From JAIVJG01 sp964236735 (GTDB lineage Bacteria; Acidobacteriota; Blastocatellia; Pyrinomonadales; Pyrinomonadaceae), in contig CAXSFM010000012.1 in NCBI GenBank assembly GCA_964236735.1, forward strand, positions 83,481-147,480: DNA of 64,000 bases, written 5' to 3'. The position numbers and the translations under genes are program-made. The stretch's first letter is position 1. Every line of letters starts with the position of its first letter. Positions 8,645 to 17,538 of the stretch are shown piece after piece. The notes beneath the pieces are model-generated. The model made no database searches and was not told where the DNA came from. It was given only the letters and a program-made list of their open reading frames with translations.

Positions 8645-10705
8645 ATGAAGTCTGGCAGGCACGCGAACTCTCTTGTGCGGCAAGCGATCACGTTTTGTTT
8701 CTCTCTCATCTTTTTGTTGACGGCTGTCCCGGCGCGGCTGGTTGTTGCACAAACCAATCCGGTCGAAGCTACCGGCGCACGGACGACGGAGCCGCCCCTT
8801 TTTCATTTAGAGAGATTGCACGTCGGGACGGATGCTGAACTGTTAACCATCTTTGGCAATCTGCGAGGTCTCCCCGGCAGCGCAGAAGAAAACAAAAACG
8901 TGCCGCTCGTCAGTATCCTGCGCGACACGCTCGGCGACGACAATCCCGAAAACGACCGCCTGCGTTACGTCTGGATGCTCACCTACACGCGCCCGTCTGC
9001 GTGGCAGCGCGTCGCTTCCGCCGTCCCCTTTCTCTACTCTCGCGTCGGCAACAAAAAACATGCGAGCCGGGATGAGATGCCATCACCCATCATTGATCTG
9101 GCCGAGCCTGACCGCGAAGTCTGGCAGCGTTTCTTATGGATCGCGCTCCAGAATCTTGTCTTCAATCCTTACGGGGTAGCCGTTAAAGCTTCCGCCAATA
9201 CGCTCGCCTACAACCAGAATTCTTACAGGCAGACGCACATTCTTCGCGCGCTCGCCGTCCTGTCGCTCTATGAAGCCGAGACGGGCGAGCAGACATCGTT
9301 CACGCCGCAGGAGAAAGCCGAGATAGAAGGCCGCCTCCAGTTATCGCCAAAAACTTTCGGCGGATTGGTTGACGACCTTTACCTCGACAAGTATTCCGAA
9401 AAACAGGCGAGCAAGTGGCAGGACGAGCGCGGCCATAATTGGGAACTGATGCGCCAGCGCGCCGAAGCGGAGGGTCTCTATTTTCAGCCACTGCAAATGC
9501 CCGACGGGAGCGCGACGCACGCGCTGCTCTGGGTCGCACGCCCTGATCTCGAATTGAACCGGACGCGAAAATTCAACAAACGTTTTCTCAACATCGCCAG
9601 CCCGTGGGGCGATCAGCGTCTGGCGAACTGGAAGGGCTACGTTGAAACTCGCACGCTCGACGGCGCACACTCCAACGACAGCGCAGAGACCGGCAGCATG
9701 GAGACAGGCGACAAGCGCGCGGTCGAGATGATTCCGCTCGCGATTTATGGACTCGACAACACGAAAATCCCCGCTCTGCTCGTGGACTTTCGCAGCAACT
9801 GGAATCCCAAGCAACGTGAAATGTCGCACCGCGTCATCGAAGACGTGGCGCGCAACGTCCTCGCGCTCTCGCGCTACGGAGACCTGCATTATTTTCTCGG
9901 ACGCTCTGTCTTCGACTTCGTGACCGGGCGGCGCGGCATAGACATCAACCAGCCTGCGCGCCTGCGCGCCTACACGCAACTCAAGCTCCTGCTCTCGCTC
10001 GACCGCTCGCTTGATCCCGCTCTGCGTGAAGAAGTCGGCCAGCGCATCGAAAGCGTCTCGCTCAATCCGCTGGACAACGATTTACAAGCCGAGGCGCAAC
10101 TGGCGCGCGAACAATACGCCGCGCTCGTCGCCTACGCCGGTCGCCCCGACGGGATGGCGTTGATGCTCGACCGCGACCGTCGCCACGAAATGACGCCGCT
10201 CAAACACGGCAGCGCGGCGCGCGTCATGCTTCGTCTCGCCAACCTGACGAGCTTCGGTCTCTACACGCATCGCGAAGATGCGACGAAGGAGCAACAAATC
10301 GCCGCGCTCGATGAGATGCGGCGGCTCGAATACCATCGTCGTTTTCTCGATCAAGTCTCGAAGTCCAGTCCTCTGGTCGAGGTGGTCTGGGACATTGAAA
10401 CTGTGCGCCGCTCTCTGCGCTACATTGCCGAGCACGGAGCCAGTGCAGGGCCGCGCACGGCCAATGCCACGGCGCGTGTCTTCGCACACACAGAGGACAC
10501 GGAAGCTCGCAGACTCTGTCTCGACAGCCTCTCACGCATCAATACCGAGACGGCGAAAAATGAATTGCTACGCATTTACGAATCGCCACAACTGGAGCCG
10601 GAGTTGAAGCAGTTGACCGCGCAGTATCTACGCCGCGCCATCATCGAAGATCAGCGCATCACACCTTCCGACGCGAAGACCATCATCTCGGCAATCGGAC
10701 AATGA
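8645..10705 (+). CDS. exported protein of unknown function
   Basis: A 686-aa protein with a signal peptide (hydrophobic ITFCFSLIFLLTAVPARL, cleavage likely after VVAQ). I do not recognise a named domain. The body is mostly helical, with a C-terminal stretch (RTANATARVFAHTEDTEARR, then KNELLRIYESPQ) that looks like HEAT-type repeats. A ribosome binding site (AAGGAACCTGAAAG) precedes the ATG. Its stop overlaps the next gene's start (ATGA at 10702-10705). It therefore belongs to an operon with an alkaline-phosphatase-superfamily protein and a flippase-FtsX fusion, and probably works outside the cytoplasm with them. Confidence 0.8.
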   Translation: MKSGRHANSLVRQAITFCFSLIFLLTAVPARLVVAQTNPVEATGARTTEPPLFHLERLHVGTDAELLTIFGNLRGLPGSAEENKNVPLVSILRDTLGDDNPENDRLRYVWMLTYTRPSAWQRVASAVPFLYSRVGNKKHASRDEMPSPIIDLAEPDREVWQRFLWIALQNLVFNPYGVAVKASANTLAYNQNSYRQTHILRALAVLSLYEAETGEQTSFTPQEKAEIEGRLQLSPKTFGGLVDDLYLDKYSEKQASKWQDERGHNWELMRQRAEAEGLYFQPLQMPDGSATHALLWVARPDLELNRTRKFNKRFLNIASPWGDQRLANWKGYVETRTLDGAHSNDSAETGSMETGDKRAVEMIPLAIYGLDNTKIPALLVDFRSNWNPKQREMSHRVIEDVARNVLALSRYGDLHYFLGRSVFDFVTGRRGIDINQPARLRAYTQLKLLLSLDRSLDPALREEVGQRIESVSLNPLDNDLQAEAQLAREQYAALVAYAGRPDGMALMLDRDRRHEMTPLKHGSAARVMLRLANLTSFGLYTHREDATKEQQIAALDEMRRLEYHRRFLDQVSKSSPLVEVVWDIETVRRSLRYIAEHGASAGPRTANATARVFAHTEDTEARRLCLDSLSRINTETAKNELLRIYESPQLEPELKQLTAQYLRRAIIEDQRITPSDAKTIISAIGQ

Positions 10706-13299
10706 CGATGGAAATGCGCCACGCACCAGGGGAAACTCGAAAAGTTAGATCAGCGACAACTTCATGGCTCCTGATTTGTCTTTGCTCTTGTTTACTCTTC
10801 GCCTTACTCAACGCCCCTTCCAACATTCACGCAGCGCAGGCACGGAGAGTTGTCGTCCTCAAAGTTGACGGCCTGCCTGATGACACCGTCGAACGCTTCG
10901 CACGCGAACGCGACCCGCAAACAGGCAAGAGTTTACTGCCCTGGATTGATTACGTCTTTCGTCAGCGTGGCACGCGGCTCGCCAACTTTTACGTGCGCGG
11001 GATGAGCCTCTCCGCGCCTTCGTGGTCGCTTTTAGATACAGGCCAGCATCTTCAAATCAAAGGCAACGTCGAGTTCGACCGCTACACTTTGCACTCTTAC
11101 GATTACCTGAATTTTATTCCCTATTGGGTCGCTAATATCGGCGGCGTCCACGTTGACATGCCCGGCGTCGAGTTGCTCGACGAGATCGGCGTGCCCCTGC
11201 TCGCCGACGCCTATCCGAACGACGAGCGACACCTGAGCTTTCAACTCTATCAACGCGGGACGCGCTGGACGACTCTGCAAGAGGGACTCCAAAAGCGTTT
11301 CACCACGCGCGCTCCGAAAGAACTATTCGACGAGTGGGTGACCGGCTTTGAAGCGCGCACCATCGTCAATGAGCAACTGGAGCGCGAGCTAATCGAGAAG
11401 CTCAACGATCCGAAAATTCGCTATCTCGATTTTTACTCGTCGGATTTCGACCACGCCGCGCATCACAATCGAGACCGCGCCACGCATCTCGCGGCGGCGC
11501 AGGAACTCGACGCTCTCGTCGGTCGTTTCTGGGTCGCGATTCAAAAATCTCCGCTCGCCGCCCAAACTGTTTTCGTCCTCGTGTCGGATCACGGCACAAA
11601 CTCGGACGAGCGTTTTTATAGTCAGGGTTACAATCTCGTGAAGTTGCTGGCGAGCGCGGCGGGCGGCGGGCATCACGTCGTCACCAAGCGGCGTCTGTTG
11701 AGCGACTATGCTCTGAAGGGAATTTACCCGCTCGTCTCGCTCGTCTATACCACCACGCCCGACACCTTTTACCTGAAGGGGCTGAGTAACGAATATCCAA
11801 CCGCGCTCGTTGACTTCGACGGTAACGAGCGCGCGGCCATTCATCTGCGCGACAGCGACCTGAACGTCCTGCACATTCTTCTTCAACAACTTCAGCGCAG
11901 AGACCTTGCCGCCCCGATGCGCCGCGCCGCGACCGATGCGTTCTTCAACACGCTCGACAGGCGGCGACTAGGTTGGCAATCAACGCTCGATGCACTGCGC
12001 GAAGAATTGGGCGCGCTTCAACATCTGATTGAAAAGCAAACCGCGCTTGTCGAAGCGAAGCCGAAGAAGTGGACGCCGGAGGATAAAGCGGCGGGACGCG
12101 ACAGAGATTCGCAACGCGACTTCGCGCGACTCAATTCAATGAAAGCGGACGAGCGTCAGTACACGGAATATGCGCGCACGCTCTCGAATTTACTCGCGCT
12201 CAGGCGAGAGACTTTTGCTCCCGCCGCGATTCGCGTCGAAGAAATTATCGCGCGCGGGGCGATGGGCGACCAGAACAACATTTATCAATTGCAGAACTAC
12301 GTCGTCGGCACGGCGAGCGGCGGACTTGCGCTGTCGCCGGACGGCTCGCTCGATCTGCAAAATAGTTTTACGCGCGTTGATTATTTCTCTTTGATTGGCG
12401 GCGTCAGCGTTCGCAACAACGTGCAGCCGGGCGTCGAAAATCATCCGGTGGATTTTATCGCGACGCGACTCCCCGACACGAATCTCGGCTCGTCATTCGA
12501 CGTTGATCCGAAAGTTGAAAACGTCGTCTGGCTCGATGGCGGCCTTGATAATCAGGCTCTGATTCTCTCGCGCACGACAACAGACGGGCAACTGCTCTTA
12601 CGTTACGTGCCCATCGCCAACTTGCGCGAAGACGCCGCCGGTCGCATCACTTTTGAGCGGGTCAAGTGGCGCGCGAGTCTGCCTTTGAAGATTTTTGAAG
12701 ATGCCCAACTCGCGCTGACTACAAACACGACGCGCGCAGATTGGCTCGATGGATGGCACACAGACCTTGAGTGGTTGAGAGCCACGCATCTCACGAAATA
12801 TTCAAACGCCGTCGTCGGACTGCAAGAACAATTTGCCGTTCACGACATCGAAAGTCTGAACCCGGATGCTCCCGGCATCACCGCCGACGAGAGTTTGATG
12901 AGACGTTTTCGCCGTCGCCAGCGTCAACTCGTCACGACTGATTTGCTTATCCTCGCCAACGACCACTGGAATTTCGACGTGCGCGGCTTCAATCCCGGCG
13001 GCAATCACGGCTCATTCTTCCGCATCTCCACGCACTCGACGCTCATGTTTTCCGGCGGCGCGGCGACGAAAATTCCGCAGGGACTCGTCATCGAAGAACC
13101 TTACGACAGCCTGAGTTTCATGCCCACCATCCTCGCGCTCACAGGTGAGATGCAGGATGGGGGCGCGCTCATCCCCGCGCTCAGGCAAAGGGGCTTCCGT
13201 CCTTTCCCAGGGCGAGTCATCAATGATATTTTTAACCCTCAGATGAAAAACACCGCGCCCGAAAACCAGTCTCCCCTCGCGCCGGAGGTCAAGCATTGA
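10702..13299 (+). CDS. exported alkaline-phosphatase-superfamily protein
   Basis: An 865-aa protein with an N-terminal hydrophobic segment (SWLLICLCSCLLFALL) and the metal-site pattern of type I phosphodiesterase / nucleotide pyrophosphatases: VVLKVDGLPDD (D56), MSLSAPSWSLLDTGQH around the expected nucleophile, YSSDFDHAAHHNRD and VLVSDHGTNSDERF. A long middle segment (about residues 395-500) is helical and charged, and FNPGGNHGSFFRIST near the C-terminus offers another metal histidine. Relatives hydrolyse phosphodiesters or transfer phospho-groups on lipids and glycans. The substrate here is unknown. It is coupled at both ends: ATGA with the upstream gene and TTGA with the downstream permease. 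Confidence 0.8.
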   Translation: MTMEMRHAPGETRKVRSATTSWLLICLCSCLLFALLNAPSNIHAAQARRVVVLKVDGLPDDTVERFARERDPQTGKSLLPWIDYVFRQRGTRLANFYVRGMSLSAPSWSLLDTGQHLQIKGNVEFDRYTLHSYDYLNFIPYWVANIGGVHVDMPGVELLDEIGVPLLADAYPNDERHLSFQLYQRGTRWTTLQEGLQKRFTTRAPKELFDEWVTGFEARTIVNEQLERELIEKLNDPKIRYLDFYSSDFDHAAHHNRDRATHLAAAQELDALVGRFWVAIQKSPLAAQTVFVLVSDHGTNSDERFYSQGYNLVKLLASAAGGGHHVVTKRRLLSDYALKGIYPLVSLVYTTTPDTFYLKGLSNEYPTALVDFDGNERAAIHLRDSDLNVLHILLQQLQRRDLAAPMRRAATDAFFNTLDRRRLGWQSTLDALREELGALQHLIEKQTALVEAKPKKWTPEDKAAGRDRDSQRDFARLNSMKADERQYTEYARTLSNLLALRRETFAPAAIRVEEIIARGAMGDQNNIYQLQNYVVGTASGGLALSPDGSLDLQNSFTRVDYFSLIGGVSVRNNVQPGVENHPVDFIATRLPDTNLGSSFDVDPKVENVVWLDGGLDNQALILSRTTTDGQLLLRYVPIANLREDAAGRITFERVKWRASLPLKIFEDAQLALTTNTTRADWLDGWHTDLEWLRATHLTKYSNAVVGLQEQFAVHDIESLNPDAPGITADESLMRRFRRRQRQLVTTDLLILANDHWNFDVRGFNPGGNHGSFFRISTHSTLMFSGGAATKIPQGLVIEEPYDSLSFMPTILALTGEMQDGGALIPALRQRGFRPFPGRVINDIFNPQMKNTAPENQSPLAPEVKH

Positions 13300-15530
13300 C
13301 TTCCCCCCGCCAATATCCGTCTGACGACGCGACGACGGCAAACGAGAACTCGCACGACGCAAACAACTCTCACGCTCCGCATCAACCTGAGACTGAGAAG
13401 AAGCGTCGCGGACTGATTTTCTATTTGCAGATGGCGGCGTTCGTGTTGGGCGCGGCGTTGCTCGTCGGCGTCATACGCAAGGTCGGCGTCGGCGAAATTT
13501 TCGACGCGCTCCGGCAAATCGGCTTCGGCTTTTTCACGCTGCTCGGCATCATCGGCCTGCGCCACGCCATCCGCACCGTTTCGATGTGGGTGGCCGTCCC
13601 GCGCGAGCATCGGCACTTCGGTTTCGTCCATGCCTTCACGACGAGACTCAGCGGCGAGACGATCAGCTTTCTCACCTTCACCGGCCCCGTCCTCGGCGAA
13701 GCGACAAAGGCGGCATTGTTACGCAAGCGCGTCCCGCTCGCATCGAGCGTCCACGCGCTCGTCGTTGACAACCTGCTCTACAATCTCTCGGTCGCGCTCT
13801 TCATCGCTTGCGGCGCGTGCGTCATGCTCGCCACCTACGACTTGCCCATCGCGGCGCGCTACCCTCTCATCTTCATCGCCGCCGGAATGATGCTCGCGCT
13901 ACTGGCCGTCGTCTGGCTCGTCATCAGCCGCCACATGCCTGCGACTTCAACCGTTGAATGGCTCATCCGCAAAGGACTCAAGCGTAGCTGGCTGACATCG
14001 AAACGCGATCAAGTGCAAGAAGCTGAAGAGGACGTTTACAATTTTTATCACGAACGCCCGCGCACTTTTTTCGTGATGGCCGCGTGCGACTTGCTCGCGC
14101 ACGGGACGAGCGTGCTGGAAGTCTATGTGACGCTCCGAATGCTCGGCTTTACAACTTCATTCAGCATCGCTCTCATCATCGAGTCGCTGACGAAAGTTAT
14201 CAATCTCGTGTTCGGCTTCGTGCCCGCGACCATCGGCGTCTATGAAGGCGGCACGGGTTTTATCTTGTCGCGGCTCGGCTACACAAATTTGACCGGCGTC
14301 TCGCTCGGCATCGTGCGAAAGGCCGGGATGGTCGTGTGGGCCGGCATCGGCCTGCTCACGCTGGTCCGCCACACCGCACCCGACATCCTGCGTAAAATCT
14401 TCGCGCGCTATCCGCGTCTCAGGAAAGTTATGGACAATCTCGTACTCTCGAACATCGCGCACCGCCCGGCGCGCACTTTCGTCAGCGTGCTCGGCGTCGC
14501 CGTCGGCGTGCTGCTCGTCGTCTTCACAGTCGGACTGGCGCACGGCGTCTTGCGTGAACGCGGCAGGCGCGAGGCCGGCATCGGCGCGGAAATTATGTTG
14601 CGCGCATCCGGCACGACCGGACTCACGGGCACGCAACGTTTCGCCATCCCGGTTTCGCACGCTGAAGAAATCTCTCATCTCGAAGGCGTCCGCATCGCCG
14701 TCCCCGTCGGACAAAACACGGACTCGAGCGACACGGGCTTCGGGATGCGCGTGATTGACGGCATCCCCTTTGAGCAGTATGCAGAGATGGCGCATCTCCA
14801 GATGATTGATGGACGCGCGCTCGCCTCCGCCGGCGACGAGGCGATTATTGACGCGAAGTGGAGAGACGACCACAAGGCGCGCGTCGGCGACAAGGTCAGA
14901 CTCTACGGCAGAGATTTTCAGATCGTCGGAGTTTATGCTCCGCCCGGCGGAGGACGCATCAAAATTCCGCTCTCGACGATGCAGGAGCAGGTCGGCAGTG
15001 TTGACCGTTGCGCCAGCATCCTCATCTCGTGCAACAACCCTCTGGATCAGGAAAAAGTGGCCGCGCTGATTCACGACAAATTTCCCGACGAGCAGATTAT
15101 TTTCACGCGCGACCTACAGGAAATTTACGCGACGGGCGTGCCGGCCTTGAACGTCTTCATCAACGTCATCGTCGGCGTCGCGGCGTCAATCAGTTTGCTC
15201 GTGATTTTGCTCGCCATGTACACGACGGTCACCGAGCGCACGAGACAGATCGGCGTCCTCAAGTCGCTCGGCATGGGTAGTCTCAACATCGCCTGGATCA
15301 TCGAGCAGGAAGCGTTGCTTGTGAGCGTGCTCGGCGTTCTGCTCGGACTCGCGCTCACGCTGGCCGCGCGTTTCCTCATCATGCACACGACATCCCTGAC
15401 GGTTGACATCGAACCACGCTGGCTCGGCGTCGCGCTGCTCATCGGACTGCTCGGCGGCACGCTCGGCGCGCTCTACCCTGCGCTCCGCGCGGCGCGGCAG
15501 GATGCCGTCGAAGCGTTGAGCTACGAGTAG
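13296..15530 (+). CDS. flippase-like (LPG-synthase TM) domain fused to FtsX-type permease
   Basis: A 744-aa protein. It starts at a TTG whose last two bases are the first two of the upstream stop; GGAGG lies seven bases before it. Residues about 45-390 form a UPF0104/lysylphosphatidylglycerol-synthase-type membrane domain (SGETISFLTFTGPVLGEATK; FGFVPATIGVYEGGTGFIL). Residues about 395-744 form a MacB/FtsX permease: NIAHRPARTFVSVLGVAVGV, a periplasmic core domain, then three helices with TVTERTRQIGVLKSLG. FtsX-type permeases normally need an ABC ATPase and none is encoded nearby. The frame is continuous, so the fusion is real in this assembly. Lipid or glycolipid transport is a reasonable guess given the GT39 enzyme and exported phosphoesterase upstream. 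Confidence 0.85.
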   Translation: MTSPRQYPSDDATTANENSHDANNSHAPHQPETEKKRRGLIFYLQMAAFVLGAALLVGVIRKVGVGEIFDALRQIGFGFFTLLGIIGLRHAIRTVSMWVAVPREHRHFGFVHAFTTRLSGETISFLTFTGPVLGEATKAALLRKRVPLASSVHALVVDNLLYNLSVALFIACGACVMLATYDLPIAARYPLIFIAAGMMLALLAVVWLVISRHMPATSTVEWLIRKGLKRSWLTSKRDQVQEAEEDVYNFYHERPRTFFVMAACDLLAHGTSVLEVYVTLRMLGFTTSFSIALIIESLTKVINLVFGFVPATIGVYEGGTGFILSRLGYTNLTGVSLGIVRKAGMVVWAGIGLLTLVRHTAPDILRKIFARYPRLRKVMDNLVLSNIAHRPARTFVSVLGVAVGVLLVVFTVGLAHGVLRERGRREAGIGAEIMLRASGTTGLTGTQRFAIPVSHAEEISHLEGVRIAVPVGQNTDSSDTGFGMRVIDGIPFEQYAEMAHLQMIDGRALASAGDEAIIDAKWRDDHKARVGDKVRLYGRDFQIVGVYAPPGGGRIKIPLSTMQEQVGSVDRCASILISCNNPLDQEKVAALIHDKFPDEQIIFTRDLQEIYATGVPALNVFINVIVGVAASISLLVILLAMYTTVTERTRQIGVLKSLGMGSLNIAWIIEQEALLVSVLGVLLGLALTLAARFLIMHTTSLTVDIEPRWLGVALLIGLLGGTLGALYPALRAARQDAVEALSYE

Positions 15531-15552
15531 AATCGCGACTGATTGATAAAAT

Positions 15553-15590
15553 CGAAACGGCCAAAAGGACATATCCTTTTGGCCGTTTCG
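15553..15590. terminator. bidirectional hairpin between convergent genes
   Basis: Seventeen-base perfect arms (15553-15569 and 15574-15590) with a four-base loop. It lies between the converging FtsX-fusion and M24 peptidase genes. Each arm contains an A4/T4 block, so it can serve both strands. Confidence 0.8.
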
Positions 15591-15613
15591 TTACTCAACA
15601 GAGCAGTTCGTGA

Positions 15614-17437
15614 TTATTCACCAACCCGCACTTCCCTCTGCGCTCTCGACATGAACGCTTCGATGTCGGCGATGCTGCGCGGCAACGCGCCGGAGAGATT
15701 GCGGTAACCGTCGGGCGTCACCACCACGTCGTCTTCGATGCGGACGCCGATGCCTTTGTACTTCTCAAACGCGGGGCGCACGGCGAGGATGAACTTGCGA
15801 TTCTCCGGCGTGTCGGGCAGATAGTCGAGCGCGTCGAGGCGTATGTAAAGTCCCGGTTCCACCGTGAAGACCATCCCCGTATCGAGTTTCGCGGCGCGCG
15901 TGCCAACGTCATGCACGTTCATGCCGAGCCAGTGCGATGTTCCGTGCATGAACCAGATACGATACTGATCAGAATTTTTGTCTGTGATCAAACCGAGACG
16001 AAGTAAGTTGTCTTTGATAACTTCGACCGAGGCGTTATGAACTTCGGGCAGCGATGCGCCGACGTGAATCGCTTTGAACGAAGCCTCCTGCGCGGCATAG
16101 ACGATGTTGTAGATGTCGGCCTGCGCCGCGCTGAACTTGCCGTTGACGGGAAAGGTGCGCGTCACGTCTGCGGAATAATGCCCGTACTCCGCGCCGGAAT
16201 CTATCAGAATCAACTCGCCCGCCTTCACTCCGCTCTGTGATTCTTCGTAGTGCAGCGTCGTCCCGTTCGGGCCGCAGCCGACGATGTTCGGGTAGCCCCA
16301 GTTGTCCGCGTTGCGTCGCTTGAAAGTGTAATCAAGCTCCGACTCGACTTCATATTCCCACTTCGCGCGATTGGCGACGGCCTGCGCGCGTTCGTGTCCC
16401 TCGATGCTGATGTCAATCGCCTGCTGCAACAATGCGAGTTCTGACGCGGACTTTCGCATCCGCATCTCGACGAAGATCGGCCAGCCCGTCCGCACGTTGA
16501 GGCCCGCCGCAGTCTTCGCCCACTTCGACGCGAATTCCTGCTCCTGCCTGTACTCGCGACTGTCTTCGCCGCCCGGCAGCAACAGATAAAGCTCGGCCTC
16601 GTTCTGCATCATGGCGGCGAACAATTTATCAAACCCTGCGGCCTGTGCGTTGCTGACGGAAGCTGCGAGGGCGGCGTTCGCGCTTGTCCCGTTCGCCGGA
16701 GCGGTTGACGCTCTTGACGGCGCGTTCTGCGTCACGAGATTGGCCGGAGCGTTGCCGCCTATGGGACGCGCGGGCGTCGCGGCGTTGGCGGCGGCAGTCG
16801 TCTGATCCGACAGAGGGACGGGCGGCGTGACGGATTGTGCCGAAGCAGGCGCAGCGTTGCTCATCGAATTTGCCGACATAAACACGGCGTCGCTCTGCGG
16901 GCGGAAAGCGCGTCTCGTGCGAATCGCGCGCATGAACGGCTCGAACTCTTTCGCGTCCCAGATTTCGCTGATGCCGGAAATTTTACGCGCCTCTTCCGCG
17001 CTGTACATGTGCCCCGTCCAGGTCTCTTTCGACGGTTCGCGGCGCGGCAAAAATAGTATCTCGCTCGCCATCGAATTGCCGGGCAACAGCACGAGCGTCG
17101 CGCCTTGCTGCTGGAGATTCGTCAGGTAATAAAGATTATTCTCCTGACGAAATTCATAGTCCACGTCATTCGTATATACGCGCGGCTCGGCGCTGAACAT
17201 GACGAACAAGGCTTTCGCGCCGACCTTCTCGGCGACCCTCGCGCGCCGCGCCGCCAGTTCCGCCAGACGCGCCGCCTCATCAAACACCGGCGCGCTCGGA
17301 GCGACGCGAATGACCGGCGCGACACTGTTTTTCGCAGCCATCGATGTTGATTTATTCACGCTCAGGCCACTGAACGCAAAGCCTGTTACGACCAACACAA
17401 CAATCGAGAGACGCGCGCCCAACCGTTTTCCATTCAT
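15614..17437 (-). CDS. exported M24 aminopeptidase P-like metallopeptidase
   Basis: About 607 aa. An N-terminal hydrophobic segment (LSIVVLVVTGFAFSGL) suggests export. An aminopeptidase-P N-terminal domain (FVMFSAEPRVYTNDVDYEFR) is followed by a low-complexity Ala/Ser/Thr/Pro linker of roughly 80 residues, an unusual insertion. The pita-bread catalytic domain then shows all dimetal ligands: LIDSGAEYGHYSADVTRTFP, HGTSHWLGMNVHD, FTVEPGLYI and GVRIEDDVVV. Such enzymes remove an N-terminal residue ahead of proline. The frame extends to 17482, but codons upstream of 17437 are the heptamer-like repeat found elsewhere between genes, so I prefer the ATG at 17435-17437, where a signal peptide begins. 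Confidence 0.88.
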   Translation of the reverse strand: MNGKRLGARLSIVVLVVTGFAFSGLSVNKSTSMAAKNSVAPVIRVAPSAPVFDEAARLAELAARRARVAEKVGAKALFVMFSAEPRVYTNDVDYEFRQENNLYYLTNLQQQGATLVLLPGNSMASEILFLPRREPSKETWTGHMYSAEEARKISGISEIWDAKEFEPFMRAIRTRRAFRPQSDAVFMSANSMSNAAPASAQSVTPPVPLSDQTTAAANAATPARPIGGNAPANLVTQNAPSRASTAPANGTSANAALAASVSNAQAAGFDKLFAAMMQNEAELYLLLPGGEDSREYRQEQEFASKWAKTAAGLNVRTGWPIFVEMRMRKSASELALLQQAIDISIEGHERAQAVANRAKWEYEVESELDYTFKRRNADNWGYPNIVGCGPNGTTLHYEESQSGVKAGELILIDSGAEYGHYSADVTRTFPVNGKFSAAQADIYNIVYAAQEASFKAIHVGASLPEVHNASVEVIKDNLLRLGLITDKNSDQYRIWFMHGTSHWLGMNVHDVGTRAAKLDTGMVFTVEPGLYIRLDALDYLPDTPENRKFILAVRPAFEKYKGIGVRIEDDVVVTPDGYRNLSGALPRSIADIEAFMSRAQREVRVGE

Positions 17438-17465
17438 CATTCCGCACTCATCATTCATCATTACT
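17432..17465. repeat. interspersed ATCATTC-type repeat
   Basis: The text around 17432-17460 (core ATCATTCCGCACTCATCATT) recurs almost exactly at 41367-41386 with one base changed. Both copies sit at gene starts or ends. Confidence 0.55.
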
Positions 17466-17538
17466 TTTCTCATCCTGTCCATCCTGTCTATCCCTGTTGA
17501 TTTTCCTGACTCGCTTTAACCTATCTCATCAGACTTGC

